From CAZFDE01 sp964517795 (lineage in GTDB: Bacteria; Planctomycetota; Phycisphaerae; Sedimentisphaerales; Anaerobacaceae), in contig CAZFDE010000002.1 of the NCBI GenBank assembly GCA_964517795.1, positions 1 through 64,000 of the forward strand: DNA of 64,000 nucleotides. Direction: 5' to 3'. The position numbers and the translations under genes were made by a program. This document shows positions 56,182-64,000 of this stretch, one piece after another. The first letter of the stretch is position 1, and each line of letters begins with the position of its first letter. A model generated the notes under the pieces. It did not search any database and was not told where the DNA came from. It saw only the letters and a list, made by a program, of their open reading frames with translations.

Positions 56182-57714
56182 TTAAGACAGGGTTTTGGGT
56201 TTGATGTTGTATTTTTTGATCTTATAACCGATGATACGTTCGGTCAGACCAAGTTCCTTGGCCGCCCGGCGCTGTTGGCCGCCGCATTTTTTCAGCGCAT
56301 CGACAATCAGTTCCCTTTCGGTATTTTCGATGATTTCGGTAAACGTTCGGCCAGTGACCGGGGCATCGGTCTTGCGCGCCATCTGCAGTGACGGCGGCAG
56401 ATGTTCGGAACGAATCACACTGCCGTCTGCAACCAACACCGCCCGCTCGATACAGTTTTCCAATTCGCGAACATTGCCCGGCCAGTGATAACTGGTCAGC
56501 ATTTCAATCGCCGGCGTCGAGATCCGCTCGATCTTTTTCTTGTTTTCCCTGGCATAGCCCTCCAGAAAATGGTCCGCCAGCAGCATAATATCGTCTTTGC
56601 GGTCCCGCAGCGGCGGCAAATAGATCGGAAACACATTGATGCGGTAATACAGATCCTCACGAAACAGCCCCTGCTGGATCTGCTCTTCGAGGTTCTTGTG
56701 GGTAGCGACAATGATGCGGACATTCGCCTTGATCGTTTCAGTACCGCCCAGACGCTCAAATTCCTTGAACTGGATCACGCGCAGCAGCTTGACCTGCAGA
56801 TCGAGCGAGAAATCCCCGATCTCATCGAGAAAAATCGTCCCGCCGTGCGCGCGTTCGAATCGACCGATCTTGCGATCGACCGCACCGGTAAAGGATCCTT
56901 TTTCATGACCGAAAAGCTCACTCTCCAACAGCGTATCGGGCAGTGCGGTACAATTGACCTTTACGAACGGTTTTTGCGAACGATAACTGTTGTAATGCAC
57001 CGCATGGGCAACCAGGTCTTTTCCAGTACCGCTTTCACCGTTGATCAACACGGTGGCATTGCTGTCGGCAACCTGTTCGATCAGCCGATAGACCTCGCGC
57101 ATTGCGTTGCTAGTGCCGATCATATTATGGATGTTGAATTTCGAACGAAGCTCCTGCTGCAGGCGAATGTTTTCTTCGCGAATCTCTCGCCGTTCGATTT
57201 CAAAAATATTATGCAGCTTGACCGCCTGGGCCACCATCGTCGCGATGATATTAAGCAGCTTAACATTGCGGTCGAAATCATCATCGGCCTGCACTTTACG
57301 GTCCACACTCAAGGCACCGATGGTCTTGCCCTCGAGCTTGACCGGTACACAGAAAAACGCAATGTGATCGCCGGTAGCATCGCGACGGGATTGGGTCTTA
57401 TCGAGAAATCGCGAATCTTCGCTGATATCCGGAACGACAATTTCTTTGCCGGTCTGAACGACCGTACCGGTCACTCCCTCGCCGACCTTGTAGGTTGCCT
57501 GCTGCTGAGACTGCTCATCGATCCCGTGGGCAACGCGAATATTGAGTGTTTCGCCATCGGACTCCAGCAGCGCGATCGTTCCCCGCTGGAGTTTTAGATG
57601 CGTATCCAGCGATTTCAGGATCGCTTTCAAGCTGGTATCCAGATCCAGAGACTCGGCCAGGGCTTTGGCGATATCTGCTAAAAGTTCAAAATCTTTTTCG
57701 TAACGATTCTGCAT
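56182..57714 (-). CDS. NifA-like sigma-54-dependent transcriptional activator
   Basis: 510 aa. An N-terminal GAF domain (about 20-165: LESDGETLNIRVAHGID, GEGVTGTVVQTGKEIVVPD) may bind a small ligand. The AAA+ domain (about 200-430) has Walker A GESGTGKD, the sigma-54 contact loop GSFTGA (GAFTGA family), Walker B GGTIFLDEIGD and the arginine finger region FREDLYYRINVF. A Fis-type helix-turn-helix ends the protein (RRAAKELGLTERIIGYKIKKY), close to NifA endings. Targets are not apparent; no nif genes are in view. GSIII (glnN) is about 22 kb away. Confidence 0.9.
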   Translation of the reverse strand: MQNRYEKDFELLADIAKALAESLDLDTSLKAILKSLDTHLKLQRGTIALLESDGETLNIRVAHGIDEQSQQQATYKVGEGVTGTVVQTGKEIVVPDISEDSRFLDKTQSRRDATGDHIAFFCVPVKLEGKTIGALSVDRKVQADDDFDRNVKLLNIIATMVAQAVKLHNIFEIERREIREENIRLQQELRSKFNIHNMIGTSNAMREVYRLIEQVADSNATVLINGESGTGKDLVAHAVHYNSYRSQKPFVKVNCTALPDTLLESELFGHEKGSFTGAVDRKIGRFERAHGGTIFLDEIGDFSLDLQVKLLRVIQFKEFERLGGTETIKANVRIIVATHKNLEEQIQQGLFREDLYYRINVFPIYLPPLRDRKDDIMLLADHFLEGYARENKKKIERISTPAIEMLTSYHWPGNVRELENCIERAVLVADGSVIRSEHLPPSLQMARKTDAPVTGRTFTEIIENTERELIVDALKKCGGQQRRAAKELGLTERIIGYKIKKYNIKPKTLS

Positions 57715-57794
57715 CAGTTTTGTCCTTCCAAATTACCCCTTCGACATAATTGTAGATTATAACAAGTAATTACACAAGAATGTTTTCGAGAAAA

Positions 57795-59186
57795 TCAGGA
57801 AATTTGAACATAATCCGGCAATCCCTGTATGCAGATATCTCGCTGTGTGAGGCCCTTATGCGATAGATCGATCTTGATCAATGGAATTTCTTTGATTGAA
57901 TCGATGACCTTGTCGGCCCATTCGATCACCACAACACTGTCTGGGCGGCAGTAATCGTCGAAACCGAGCATGTCAAATTCCTCGGCCCGTTCGATCCGGT
58001 AGGCATCGATATGATAAACATAACATCTTCCCTGGTATTCGTTTACGATCACAAAGGTCGGGCTGTTGACCCGGTCCGGATCTTCTGCATCAAGGCCTTT
58101 GGCCAGGCCCTTGATCAAATGCGTTTTGCCACTTCCCAATGTCCCGATCAGCGCAATAATCTCACCGCCGCGAAGTTGGCGGCCTAACTGTTCGCCAAGA
58201 TCGATCGTCTCAGTCGCCGAATTGCTTAAAATAATAATTGATTGACCTGGTTCACTCATTGTTAAACTCAAATGATCAAACCCGGCCGCCTGTAGAAGTT
58301 TGGTTTCGCCGGATTCCGATTTTATCAAAATGTCCTTATTTTCCGTAATGGTACCAATACAAGTAATCGGTGGTGTATCCCGCCAGGTTTCCAGCAGCTT
58401 TTGGCAATCGCTTTGTGAGAGCGTGAATAATAATTCAAAATCCTCTCCATCGTTCAGCGCACCAGCCAAAGGATCATTTGATTTTGCGGCCGCATCTGAG
58501 AGCGGGATTTTTCCCGCTTCGATAATCGCCCCGACACCGCTTTGGCTGCATATCCGCGGCAAATCACGGCTAAGGCCGTCACTGATATCCATCATGGCGT
58601 GCAGTCTGACTATTTTAGCAATTTTGACGGCCTCATTGATACGCGGGTCAAATTCCAGGTGCTTGCCCTGTAATGAACCGCCGAGCGTGCCGGTAACACA
58701 AATACAGTCATCGACTTGCGCCGAATCTCTGCGGACCGGTTCAATCCCGGGGGCGGGCTTGCTGAGCATTGCTACATTGATGACAAAGGGGCCATCGGAT
58801 TTAAATTTGGTGATATCACCGCCGATCAGTTCACAGTTATGCTTTTGACCGGCACGCACGATACCCATATGGAGCTGCTTGAGCTGTTGGGAACTGAAAT
58901 CAGCAGGTAAACCGACCGCGACAACCGCAGCGATCGGCTGAGTCGCCATCGCGGCACAATCACTGAGGCTGACGGCCATCGCCTTGTACCCAACCTGCTC
59001 GAGGCCGGCTTTTTTCAGGTCAAAATGTACGCCTTCGAGCAGCATATCGGTAGTAATCAGAACCGAGGCATCTTTGCCCAGCCGCAGCATCGCCATATCA
59101 TCGCCGATTCCGATAGGAAATCTATCACCGCTAAGCGCGCTTTGCCGTGCGAACCATGTTGTGATCTGGTCTTCACCGCGTGTCAT
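57795..59186 (-). CDS. ThiL-TsaE fusion: thiamine-monophosphate kinase plus t6A ATPase
   Basis: 463-aa single reading frame. Residues 1 to about 305 are ThiL: IGIGDDMAMLRLG, LITTDMLLEGVHFDL, GYKAMAVSLSDCAAMATQP, LIGGDITK and MMDISDGLSRDLP. These carry the Asp-rich metal and ATP motifs of this PurM-like kinase. Residues about 311-463 are TsaE: GQLGRQLRGGEIIALIGTL with P-loop GTLGSGKTH (348-356), RVNSPTFVIVNEY, VYHIDAYRI and VVVIEWADK. TsaE supports t6A37 modification of tRNA. A Met at residue 310 could give a separate TsaE by internal initiation, but no strong SD precedes it. It overlaps the argH stop (ATGA). Confidence 0.9.
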   Translation of the reverse strand: MTRGEDQITTWFARQSALSGDRFPIGIGDDMAMLRLGKDASVLITTDMLLEGVHFDLKKAGLEQVGYKAMAVSLSDCAAMATQPIAAVVAVGLPADFSSQQLKQLHMGIVRAGQKHNCELIGGDITKFKSDGPFVINVAMLSKPAPGIEPVRRDSAQVDDCICVTGTLGGSLQGKHLEFDPRINEAVKIAKIVRLHAMMDISDGLSRDLPRICSQSGVGAIIEAGKIPLSDAAAKSNDPLAGALNDGEDFELLFTLSQSDCQKLLETWRDTPPITCIGTITENKDILIKSESGETKLLQAAGFDHLSLTMSEPGQSIIILSNSATETIDLGEQLGRQLRGGEIIALIGTLGSGKTHLIKGLAKGLDAEDPDRVNSPTFVIVNEYQGRCYVYHIDAYRIERAEEFDMLGFDDYCRPDSVVVIEWADKVIDSIKEIPLIKIDLSHKGLTQRDICIQGLPDYVQIS

Positions 59187-60568
59187 GAGAGGGAGAGCTT
59201 CTTTCGCCAGTTACGGATCTGCTCTTTGGCCTGTTTCGGGCCGCCCGATCCGGCAGTGGCGTAACGTTGGACAACCTTCCGGGCACTCAACACATCAAAC
59301 ACATCCTCGTCGAATCCGCGACAGCAGCGTCGATACTCATCCAGTGTCAAATCCGATAATCGCCTGCCTTTTTTTTCGCATTCTGCGACCAGTGCCCCCA
59401 CTAAACGATGGGCTTGTCGGAAAGCCACTCCCTTGGTGACCAGATACTCCGCTAAAGCGGTCGCATCCAGAAAACCCTTGTCCATACCCGTGGCAATTTT
59501 GTCGGTATTGAACGTTGTGTTCGAAACGATCTCAGCGGTCATCGCCAAAGACGAATTGATGCAATCGGCCGCACTGAACAGATGAATTTTATCTTCCTGT
59601 AAATCGCGGTTATAGCCGGATGGCTGGGCCTTAAGGACGGTCATGATGCCGGTCAGGGCCGCATAAATACGCCCGGTCCTCCCCCGTACTAATTCCAACA
59701 GATCCGGATTGCGTTTCTGGGGCATCATACTCGATGACGTGCAATGCGTATCGCTAAGCCGTATAAAATCAAATTCAGTCGTACTGTACACAATCCAGTC
59801 CTCGGCCATTTTTGACAGGTGGGCGGCGATCAACGCACAGTCAAAGATAAATTCGGCACAAAAGTCCCGGTCACTGGTGGTATCCATACTATTAGCTGTT
59901 ATACCGGAAAAACCCAACTCGTTGGCTGTCAGGTTTCGATCCAGCGGCAAAGTCGAACCCGCGATCGCTCCGGTTCCCAACGGTGAAACGTTCAGCAATT
60001 GTTTGGTATTGGCCAGACGGACTGCATCGCGTTCGAATTGCTCGACAAAACTGAGAAGATAGGCCGAAAGGACGATCGGCTGAGCCCGCTGAAGATGCGT
60101 GTAGGACGGCATCAGATCATCGGTATATTTTTCAGCCAGCCTCACCAGTGACGACTGAAGCGCCCGAATACGATCGGTGATAATCTCGATCTCATCTCGG
60201 GACCAGAGTCGCAGATCGGTCGCCACCTGATCGTTGCGGCTGCGGCCGGTGTGAAGTTTCTGACCCGTCTCGCCAATCTTACGAACCAGCGCCGATTCGA
60301 TGGCCATGTGGATATCTTCATCGGTTGTATTGAATTTGAATTTGCCATCGGCAATCTCGTCGGCGATTTCCAAAAGCGATTTTTTGATCTTGGACAATTC
60401 ATCCCGTGTGATCAGCTTGCGGGCGGCAAGCATTTTAGCATGGGCGATCGAGCCGACAATATCGTATTTATACAAACGCCTGTCAACCGAAAGCGATTCG
60501 ACAAATTCCTGTGCCAATTCAGTCGGTTGACCGGTCAGCCGTGCTTCCCAACTTCGCTTTTTAGCCAT
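59183..60568 (-). CDS. argH: Argininosuccinate lyase
   Basis: About 461-aa cytoplasmic enzyme, splitting argininosuccinate into arginine and fumarate. The ATG at 60568 has GGAG 8 nt upstream. TGRSRNDQVATDLRLW, YTHLQRAQPIVLS and the fumarase-superfamily signature SSMMPQKRNPD are present, together with SGYNRDLQEDK. It heads a two-gene operon with the ThiL-TsaE fusion (4-bp overlap). Confidence 0.96.
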   Translation of the reverse strand: MAKKRSWEARLTGQPTELAQEFVESLSVDRRLYKYDIVGSIAHAKMLAARKLITRDELSKIKKSLLEIADEIADGKFKFNTTDEDIHMAIESALVRKIGETGQKLHTGRSRNDQVATDLRLWSRDEIEIITDRIRALQSSLVRLAEKYTDDLMPSYTHLQRAQPIVLSAYLLSFVEQFERDAVRLANTKQLLNVSPLGTGAIAGSTLPLDRNLTANELGFSGITANSMDTTSDRDFCAEFIFDCALIAAHLSKMAEDWIVYSTTEFDFIRLSDTHCTSSSMMPQKRNPDLLELVRGRTGRIYAALTGIMTVLKAQPSGYNRDLQEDKIHLFSAADCINSSLAMTAEIVSNTTFNTDKIATGMDKGFLDATALAEYLVTKGVAFRQAHRLVGALVAECEKKGRRLSDLTLDEYRRCCRGFDEDVFDVLSARKVVQRYATAGSGGPKQAKEQIRNWRKKLSLS

Positions 60569-60666
60569 ATCCGATGCTCCTAAATGTTCATTCGATATGA
60601 CCATATTACGCCGCCAAAATGCCACTGTCAAGCATTTGCATACACCCTCGATCACATGACTTTTTA

Positions 60667-60694
60667 TTGAAGTTAGCGTATTTTAGATTATAAT
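60667..60694 (+). promoter_or_regulatory. Predicted promoter for the small coiled-coil membrane protein
   Basis: -35 TTGAAG (60667-60672), 16-bp spacer and -10 TATAAT (60689-60694), with the start codon about 30 bp past the predicted start site. Confidence 0.6.
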
Positions 60695-60729
60695 GATTGC
60701 CATGCTAACACTCATATGAAGGAGTCGAC

Positions 60730-61119
60730 ATGACTGAACATGATTTTCACGATCTGGAAAACGAAATCAATGACCTGCGGCACGAATTAGAGAATTTTCA
60801 GAAAGAAAAAGAGCGAGTCCGGACGATCATCGGTCAGATCGGCGGAGTCCCGAAATTTCGCACCAAGCTGATGAACGTGCTGTTTATTGTCATCATCGTC
60901 GCTTCATTGGTGATCTCGATCATCGGCGGCCGTGATATTCGGCTGATCATGATCGAGGTGGCAACCGTTACGTTATCCTTAAAGATCATTTACCTGATCC
61001 ACTGCCAGATGAAGATCAATCATTTCAAATTTTGGATTCTCTCGTCGATCGAGTGGCGGCTTACGGAGATGAAACGGGACATCAAGCAGTTGCAGAACGA
61101 TCCTGAAAAAAATGCCTAA
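60730..61119 (+). CDS. Small membrane protein with N-terminal coiled coil, unknown function
   Basis: 129 aa. Residues about 5-38 form an acidic/basic coiled coil (FHDLENEINDLRHELENFQ). Two hydrophobic helices follow at about 49-66 (NVLFIVIIVASLVISII) and 72-90 (LIMIEVATVTLSLKIIYLI). The C-terminal helix (about 100-125) is again amphipathic (SSIEWRLTEMKRDIKQLQ). AAGGAG lies 7 nt ahead. I do not recognise the family; the layout would suit a homo-oligomeric membrane scaffold. Confidence 0.75.
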   Translation: MTEHDFHDLENEINDLRHELENFQKEKERVRTIIGQIGGVPKFRTKLMNVLFIVIIVASLVISIIGGRDIRLIMIEVATVTLSLKIIYLIHCQMKINHFKFWILSSIEWRLTEMKRDIKQLQNDPEKNA

Positions 61120-61154
61120 ATTCCCTAAACGGCTTCTTTGATCCGACAAAAGGA

Positions 61155-61373
61155 TTAACCGATTTTCAGGCAATCATCCATAAAACAACAATCGGTGTTG
61201 GGGCATGATCCGCCACTTTGGCCGAAACATGCGATGTTGCCTTCGGTCCGTTGAATCGTGTGGATCAACTCTGCTTTTTTCATCTTACCGGGTTGGATGC
61301 CCAAATCCTTGGCTTTGGCCTTGATTTGTTTAAGTGTCATTTTCTGGCTGTTATTTTTTAATAGGTTTAACAT
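61155..61373 (-). CDS. Small SAP-domain protein with cysteine-rich tail
   Basis: 72 aa from the ATG at 61373, preferred for an AAGGAAAAG upstream; a Met eleven codons later would also give the domain. Residues about 12-43 are a SAP/Rho-N-like helix-extended loop-helix (TLKQIKAKAKDLGIQPGKMK, then KAELIHTIQ), which commonly binds nucleic acid. The tail EGNIACFGQSGGSC...CC...C carries five cysteines (49, 57, 62, 63, 68), possibly a metal site. Similar EGNxxCF tails occur in other small bacterial SAP proteins; function is unknown. Confidence 0.7.
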   Translation of the reverse strand: MLNLLKNNSQKMTLKQIKAKAKDLGIQPGKMKKAELIHTIQRTEGNIACFGQSGGSCPNTDCCFMDDCLKIG

Positions 61374-61440
61374 AATTGGTCTTTTCCTTATCCTTGGGAT
61401 TACCTGAATATCCGTATGTTTAAAAATCGGCAAATGCAGC

Positions 61441-61938
61441 TCAGGAACTTAAGCAAATCGGCTCGACATGTCCATCTTCAACGTCCAATAATACAACCTG
61501 TGGCCGGCCGGTCATCCAGTCGGAACATTCGCCGGGATTCACGATCAGACAGCTTTCGATCCTTCGGATATCCGGTTTATGCGTATGGCCGTAGATGACC
61601 AGATCAAAATGCCCGGATAGAGCCACCTCTTCGATCACATCGGGCCGATGAGTCATGAAAATCCGCGTGCCATGGATCTCACCCTTATAATACGGATCGT
61701 GAATCTCGCCGCCAAAGCTTTCGATCGTATCCCTCAGAAAAAGTTTTTCGCCTTCATTATTGCCGAAAACGGCGATCAATTTGGCCCCGTTAACATCGGC
61801 AAAAGCCCTGGCGGTAAACGGCGCGACCATATCGCCGGCATGGAAAATGTAATCCACCTTATGATCATTGAATAATCGAACCGCCTTGAGTACATTTTCA
61901 TGGTGGTCATGAGTGTCGCTGATAATTGCAAATTTCAT
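61441..61938 (-). CDS. YfcE/MJ0936-family metallophosphoesterase
   Basis: 165 aa phosphodiesterase of the calcineurin-like superfamily. Motifs in order: AIISDTHDHHEN (D8, H10), FHAGDMVAP, VFGNNEG, MTHRPD and VIYGHTHKPDIR, with LIVNPGECSDW at the end. A dinuclear metal site is expected. The start at MKFAII is set by GAGGAAATC directly upstream. The gene lies 16 bp after the ferritin-like gene. Confidence 0.92.
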   Translation of the reverse strand: MKFAIISDTHDHHENVLKAVRLFNDHKVDYIFHAGDMVAPFTARAFADVNGAKLIAVFGNNEGEKLFLRDTIESFGGEIHDPYYKGEIHGTRIFMTHRPDVIEEVALSGHFDLVIYGHTHKPDIRRIESCLIVNPGECSDWMTGRPQVVLLDVEDGHVEPICLSS

Positions 61939-61954
61939 GATTTCCTCGTGTTGC

Positions 61955-62440
61955 TTATTCAAATCGCTCCAGGGATTTTTCAAGCATGCGCACGTGTTTT
62001 TCTTCTTCGTCGATGATCTGTTGAAGCTGTCGTTCGGCCTTGATATCCCGGGCCAGCTCCTCGATGCAATTGAAATACCCAATGGCCATTTTCTCACGCT
62101 CAAGGGCCGCGCGAAAAATTTCCTCTTTCGTCATCGTTTTGGTCAATTCCTCAGCGTTTTCTGTATCATAAAGTTTTTGGGCAATTTCATCGATCACCTG
62201 GGGATTGACGTGCTGATACTGTGAACAGTCCAGTTTGAATTTGCCGGCCACATCGCTTAACATCGTTTGCTTCATTTCAATAAAATAATCCAGGTGCTGC
62301 TGTTCCCAGCAACTCAGCGATTCAAACAGCTCTTTGATCTCAGGCACTTCGACAGCATTGGCCGCCGCTTGATAAAAGTCTGCACCGCGGCGTTCCATCG
62401 TCTCTGCAAGCTTAATGATGTCAAATGCACTGAAACGCAT
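61955..62440 (-). CDS. Rubrerythrin/ferritin-like diiron protein
   Basis: 161-aa four-helix protein. Diiron ligands are suggested by E16 in LAETMERRGADFY, E46 and H49 in CWEQQH, E114/E116 in ALEREKMAIGYF, and E147/H149 in EEEKHV. It lacks the C-terminal rubredoxin-like domain of rubrerythrin. It may reduce peroxide or act as a ferritin-like sensor, consistent with an anaerobic lifestyle and the PerR-like gene at the window start. It precedes the phosphodiesterase gene and follows mtaB. Confidence 0.82.
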   Translation of the reverse strand: MRFSAFDIIKLAETMERRGADFYQAAANAVEVPEIKELFESLSCWEQQHLDYFIEMKQTMLSDVAGKFKLDCSQYQHVNPQVIDEIAQKLYDTENAEELTKTMTKEEIFRAALEREKMAIGYFNCIEELARDIKAERQLQQIIDEEEKHVRMLEKSLERFE

Positions 62441-62455
62441 ACATATCCCTTTCTT

Positions 62456-63826
62456 TCAATCCTCAATCTTTTCAATCATCCGGGCAATCGCCGCATGGTC
62501 GATATTATCAATGATCTCGGCAATCATTAAATCATTTTTTTGAATGGTATCGGGATTTCGGATTTCAACCGTAAAATATCGCTGTGTATATCCTTTAGCC
62601 GTATTCGAGACAGACTCGATCAAAACGTGAACATGTGAACCGATAAACTGTTGACGAAACTGATATTGCAGGTGCCGATCCAATTCATGCAATATGATTG
62701 AACGTTTCTTCTTCACATGTTCAGGAACTTGCTCGGGCATATTCGCACACGCCGTCCCCTTTCTGGTCGAGTAGGGAAAAACATGCATCCTCGAAAAACC
62801 GATTTGCTCTGCAAATTTCCGTGTTGCTTCAAAATCATCCTCGGTCTCTGAAGGAAATCCCACAATGATATCGGTGGTAATGGCCGGTATATCGATAAGA
62901 CTTCGGATCAAATTGACTTTTTCAAGAAACTCATGACTGCGATACTGACGCCCCATTTTTCGTAAAATTTTATCGGAACCGGACTGCAGAGACAGGTGAA
63001 AATGCGGCATTAAATTGGGATATTGCTTAAACAGGGACACCAATTCGGGGGTAATATCGCCCGGTTCAAGCGAACTGAGGCGCAGCCGTTTCAATCCGGG
63101 AACCTGTGCGATTTTTTCAATTAATTGAACAAATTTCTCATTACAGGGGGCATCCCACTTTTTTCTCCTGGCGGTTTTTTTACCATAAGCCCCTAAAAAT
63201 ACGCCGGTTATGACAATTTCTTTATGGCCTGCCTCAATCAATGCCTGGACTTCATTGAGAATATCATTTTGACCTCGAGAGCAAACATCAGGCCGCGTTG
63301 TCGGTATAATACAATAGGTACAATACGCATCACAGCCATCCTGGGCTTTCACGAACGCTCGGGTCTGGCCTTCAAATGATGTTAAACAAAGAAGTTTTGG
63401 AGAGTTAGTAAGGTTTTTAGGCTTGATTTTTGGCCTGTTTTCTGCTTTAATAGATGTTGATTTGGATTCAGGGCGTGAAAACCCGTTTTTTTGCACGATT
63501 TCATGCAAAGCAGAGGGTATTTCATCCCGATTAACAATAGTGTACATAAGATCATCCGGATGACGGATCTGCTCGGATGTGATCGTGGGCAAACACCCAA
63601 TGATTACAATCGCAGAGTTGGGATTTTTTCTCCGTAATCGATGGATGGCTTGACGGCTTTTTGCTGAGGCGCAATGGGTAACACAGCAGGTATTTACAAC
63701 AACCAGGTCCGGCGAGCCTGTACCTTTGGCCGGTACCAGATGGTGATCGTTCAGCAATTGACGAACTTGCTGGCTTTCATATTGGTTGACTTTACAGCCA
63801 AGCGTAAAAATTGAGTAGGTTTTCAT
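62456..63826 (-). CDS. mtaB: MtaB-family tRNA t6A37 methylthiotransferase
   Basis: 456-aa radical SAM enzyme that adds a methylthio group to t6A37 of tRNA. The N-terminal UPF0004 domain has FTLGCKVNQYES (C11), VVNTCCVTHCA (C47/C48) and IIGCLP (C78), giving three cysteines for the auxiliary Fe-S cluster. The radical SAM core has C165, C169 and C172 in GCDAYCTYC, then VFLGAYG, LRLSSLEP, HLSLQSG and TTDIIVGFPSETEDDF. The TRAM-like C-terminus is at about 385-456. The TsaE half of the neighbouring fusion makes the t6A that this enzyme modifies. Confidence 0.93.
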   Translation of the reverse strand: MKTYSIFTLGCKVNQYESQQVRQLLNDHHLVPAKGTGSPDLVVVNTCCVTHCASAKSRQAIHRLRRKNPNSAIVIIGCLPTITSEQIRHPDDLMYTIVNRDEIPSALHEIVQKNGFSRPESKSTSIKAENRPKIKPKNLTNSPKLLCLTSFEGQTRAFVKAQDGCDAYCTYCIIPTTRPDVCSRGQNDILNEVQALIEAGHKEIVITGVFLGAYGKKTARRKKWDAPCNEKFVQLIEKIAQVPGLKRLRLSSLEPGDITPELVSLFKQYPNLMPHFHLSLQSGSDKILRKMGRQYRSHEFLEKVNLIRSLIDIPAITTDIIVGFPSETEDDFEATRKFAEQIGFSRMHVFPYSTRKGTACANMPEQVPEHVKKKRSIILHELDRHLQYQFRQQFIGSHVHVLIESVSNTAKGYTQRYFTVEIRNPDTIQKNDLMIAEIIDNIDHAAIARMIEKIED

Positions 63827-63906
63827 AAGGATAATATCGTATAATGATCGCGGTAAACTCGCAAGATGATTTGTACGGAAGGTATGACTTAATCTAAGGA
63901 ATCATT

Positions 63907-64000
63907 ATGGCTTCACAATCGAATTCTGTCTGGGCAATTGACATCGGCAACAGTTCGTTAAAGGCCCTGCATCTTGCCGATATGGGGGACCGTTTTGAAG
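63907..64000 (+). CDS. PilM-like protein, 5' end only (truncated by window)
   Basis: Only the first 31 codons are visible. SVWAIDIGNSSLKALHL matches the phosphate-1 loop at the start of PilM-like actin-fold proteins. AAGGA lies 7 nt ahead of the ATG. It is divergent from mtaB, and a TATAAT occurs at 63840-63845. It is a second PilM-type gene and suggests another filament cluster beyond the window. Confidence 0.65.
   Translation, partial: MASQSNSVWAIDIGNSSLKALHLADMGDRFE

Noticed and set aside
56401..57597. 398-codon plus-strand open frame
   Set aside because: Antisense to the sigma-54 activator, which carries all family motifs; composition is that of a mirror frame.
57795..59186. Idea that ThiL and TsaE are two genes merged by a sequence error
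   Set aside because: The frame is continuous with a sensible linker, and no SD precedes the internal Met at residue 310. Kept as a fusion, with the doubt recorded.

Overview
The window looks like chromosome from a Gram-negative-type, probably anaerobic member of the Planctomycetota, most likely class Phycisphaerae. This is inferred from gene content, not from an rRNA. The supporting signs are: secreted proteins ending in dockerin-like EF-hand tails with a 'VDFxDFAxxAxxWL' pattern; many prepilin-type proteins, one with an H-x9-DG motif; an ECF sigma factor fused to a membrane and extracytoplasmic domain; a type III glutamine synthetase; and a rubrerythrin-like diiron protein with a PerR-type regulator. 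There is no rRNA, phage, CRISPR array or intact insertion sequence. One transposase remnant (IS110 type) lies at 34070-34240.

Layout. 0-16.5 kb is mixed housekeeping and accessory sequence: PerR-like regulator, secreted glycosidase-like protein, DUF378 membrane protein, SDR oxidoreductase, a LOV-domain (blue-light) PP2C phosphatase, tRNA-Arg(CCU), DUF72, umuDC, a pterin-binding methyltransferase, a TlpA-like lipoprotein thioredoxin, a LysE exporter, and an operon joining a dockerin-tailed exoprotein and a pseudopilin to a three-gene metal ABC transporter. 16.5-25.2 kb (minus strand) is a type IV pilus-like assembly operon: PilM, PilN, PilO, a PilP/GspC-like protein, PilB, PilT, PilC and two pseudopilins. 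25.6-34 kb holds gpsA, hflX, rpsU, the sigma-factor fusion translationally coupled to a pseudopilin, and glnN. 34.2-48.9 kb (minus strand) is a second, T2SS-like operon behind a good promoter: GspE, GspF, a GspG-like protein, a beta-propeller protein with dockerin-like repeats, then GspG-like, a further GspG-loop pseudopilin, GspH-, I- and J-like proteins and a giant GspK-like protein. 49.1-52.0 kb adds another PilT and PilB. 52-64 kb is housekeeping: cinA, a zinc dehydrogenase, a YchF-like NTPase, a class I fumarase beta subunit, a NifA-like sigma-54 activator, a ThiL-TsaE fusion, argH, small proteins, a phosphodiesterase, a ferritin-like protein and mtaB. A second pilM-like gene begins at the window edge.

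How it fits together. About 23 kb encodes inner-membrane platforms, motors and pseudopilins for at least two type IV filament machines: three assembly ATPases, two retraction-type ATPases, two platform proteins and eleven pilin-like proteins including GspK. No secretin is present in the window. Secreted dockerin-tailed proteins lie within or next to these operons and may be cargo or tip partners. The most unusual items are the membrane-tethered sigma factor coupled to an H-x9-DG pseudopilin, the LOV-PP2C photoreceptor, the ThiL-TsaE fusion, the giant GspK, and the pseudopilin/exoprotein/metal-transporter operon.
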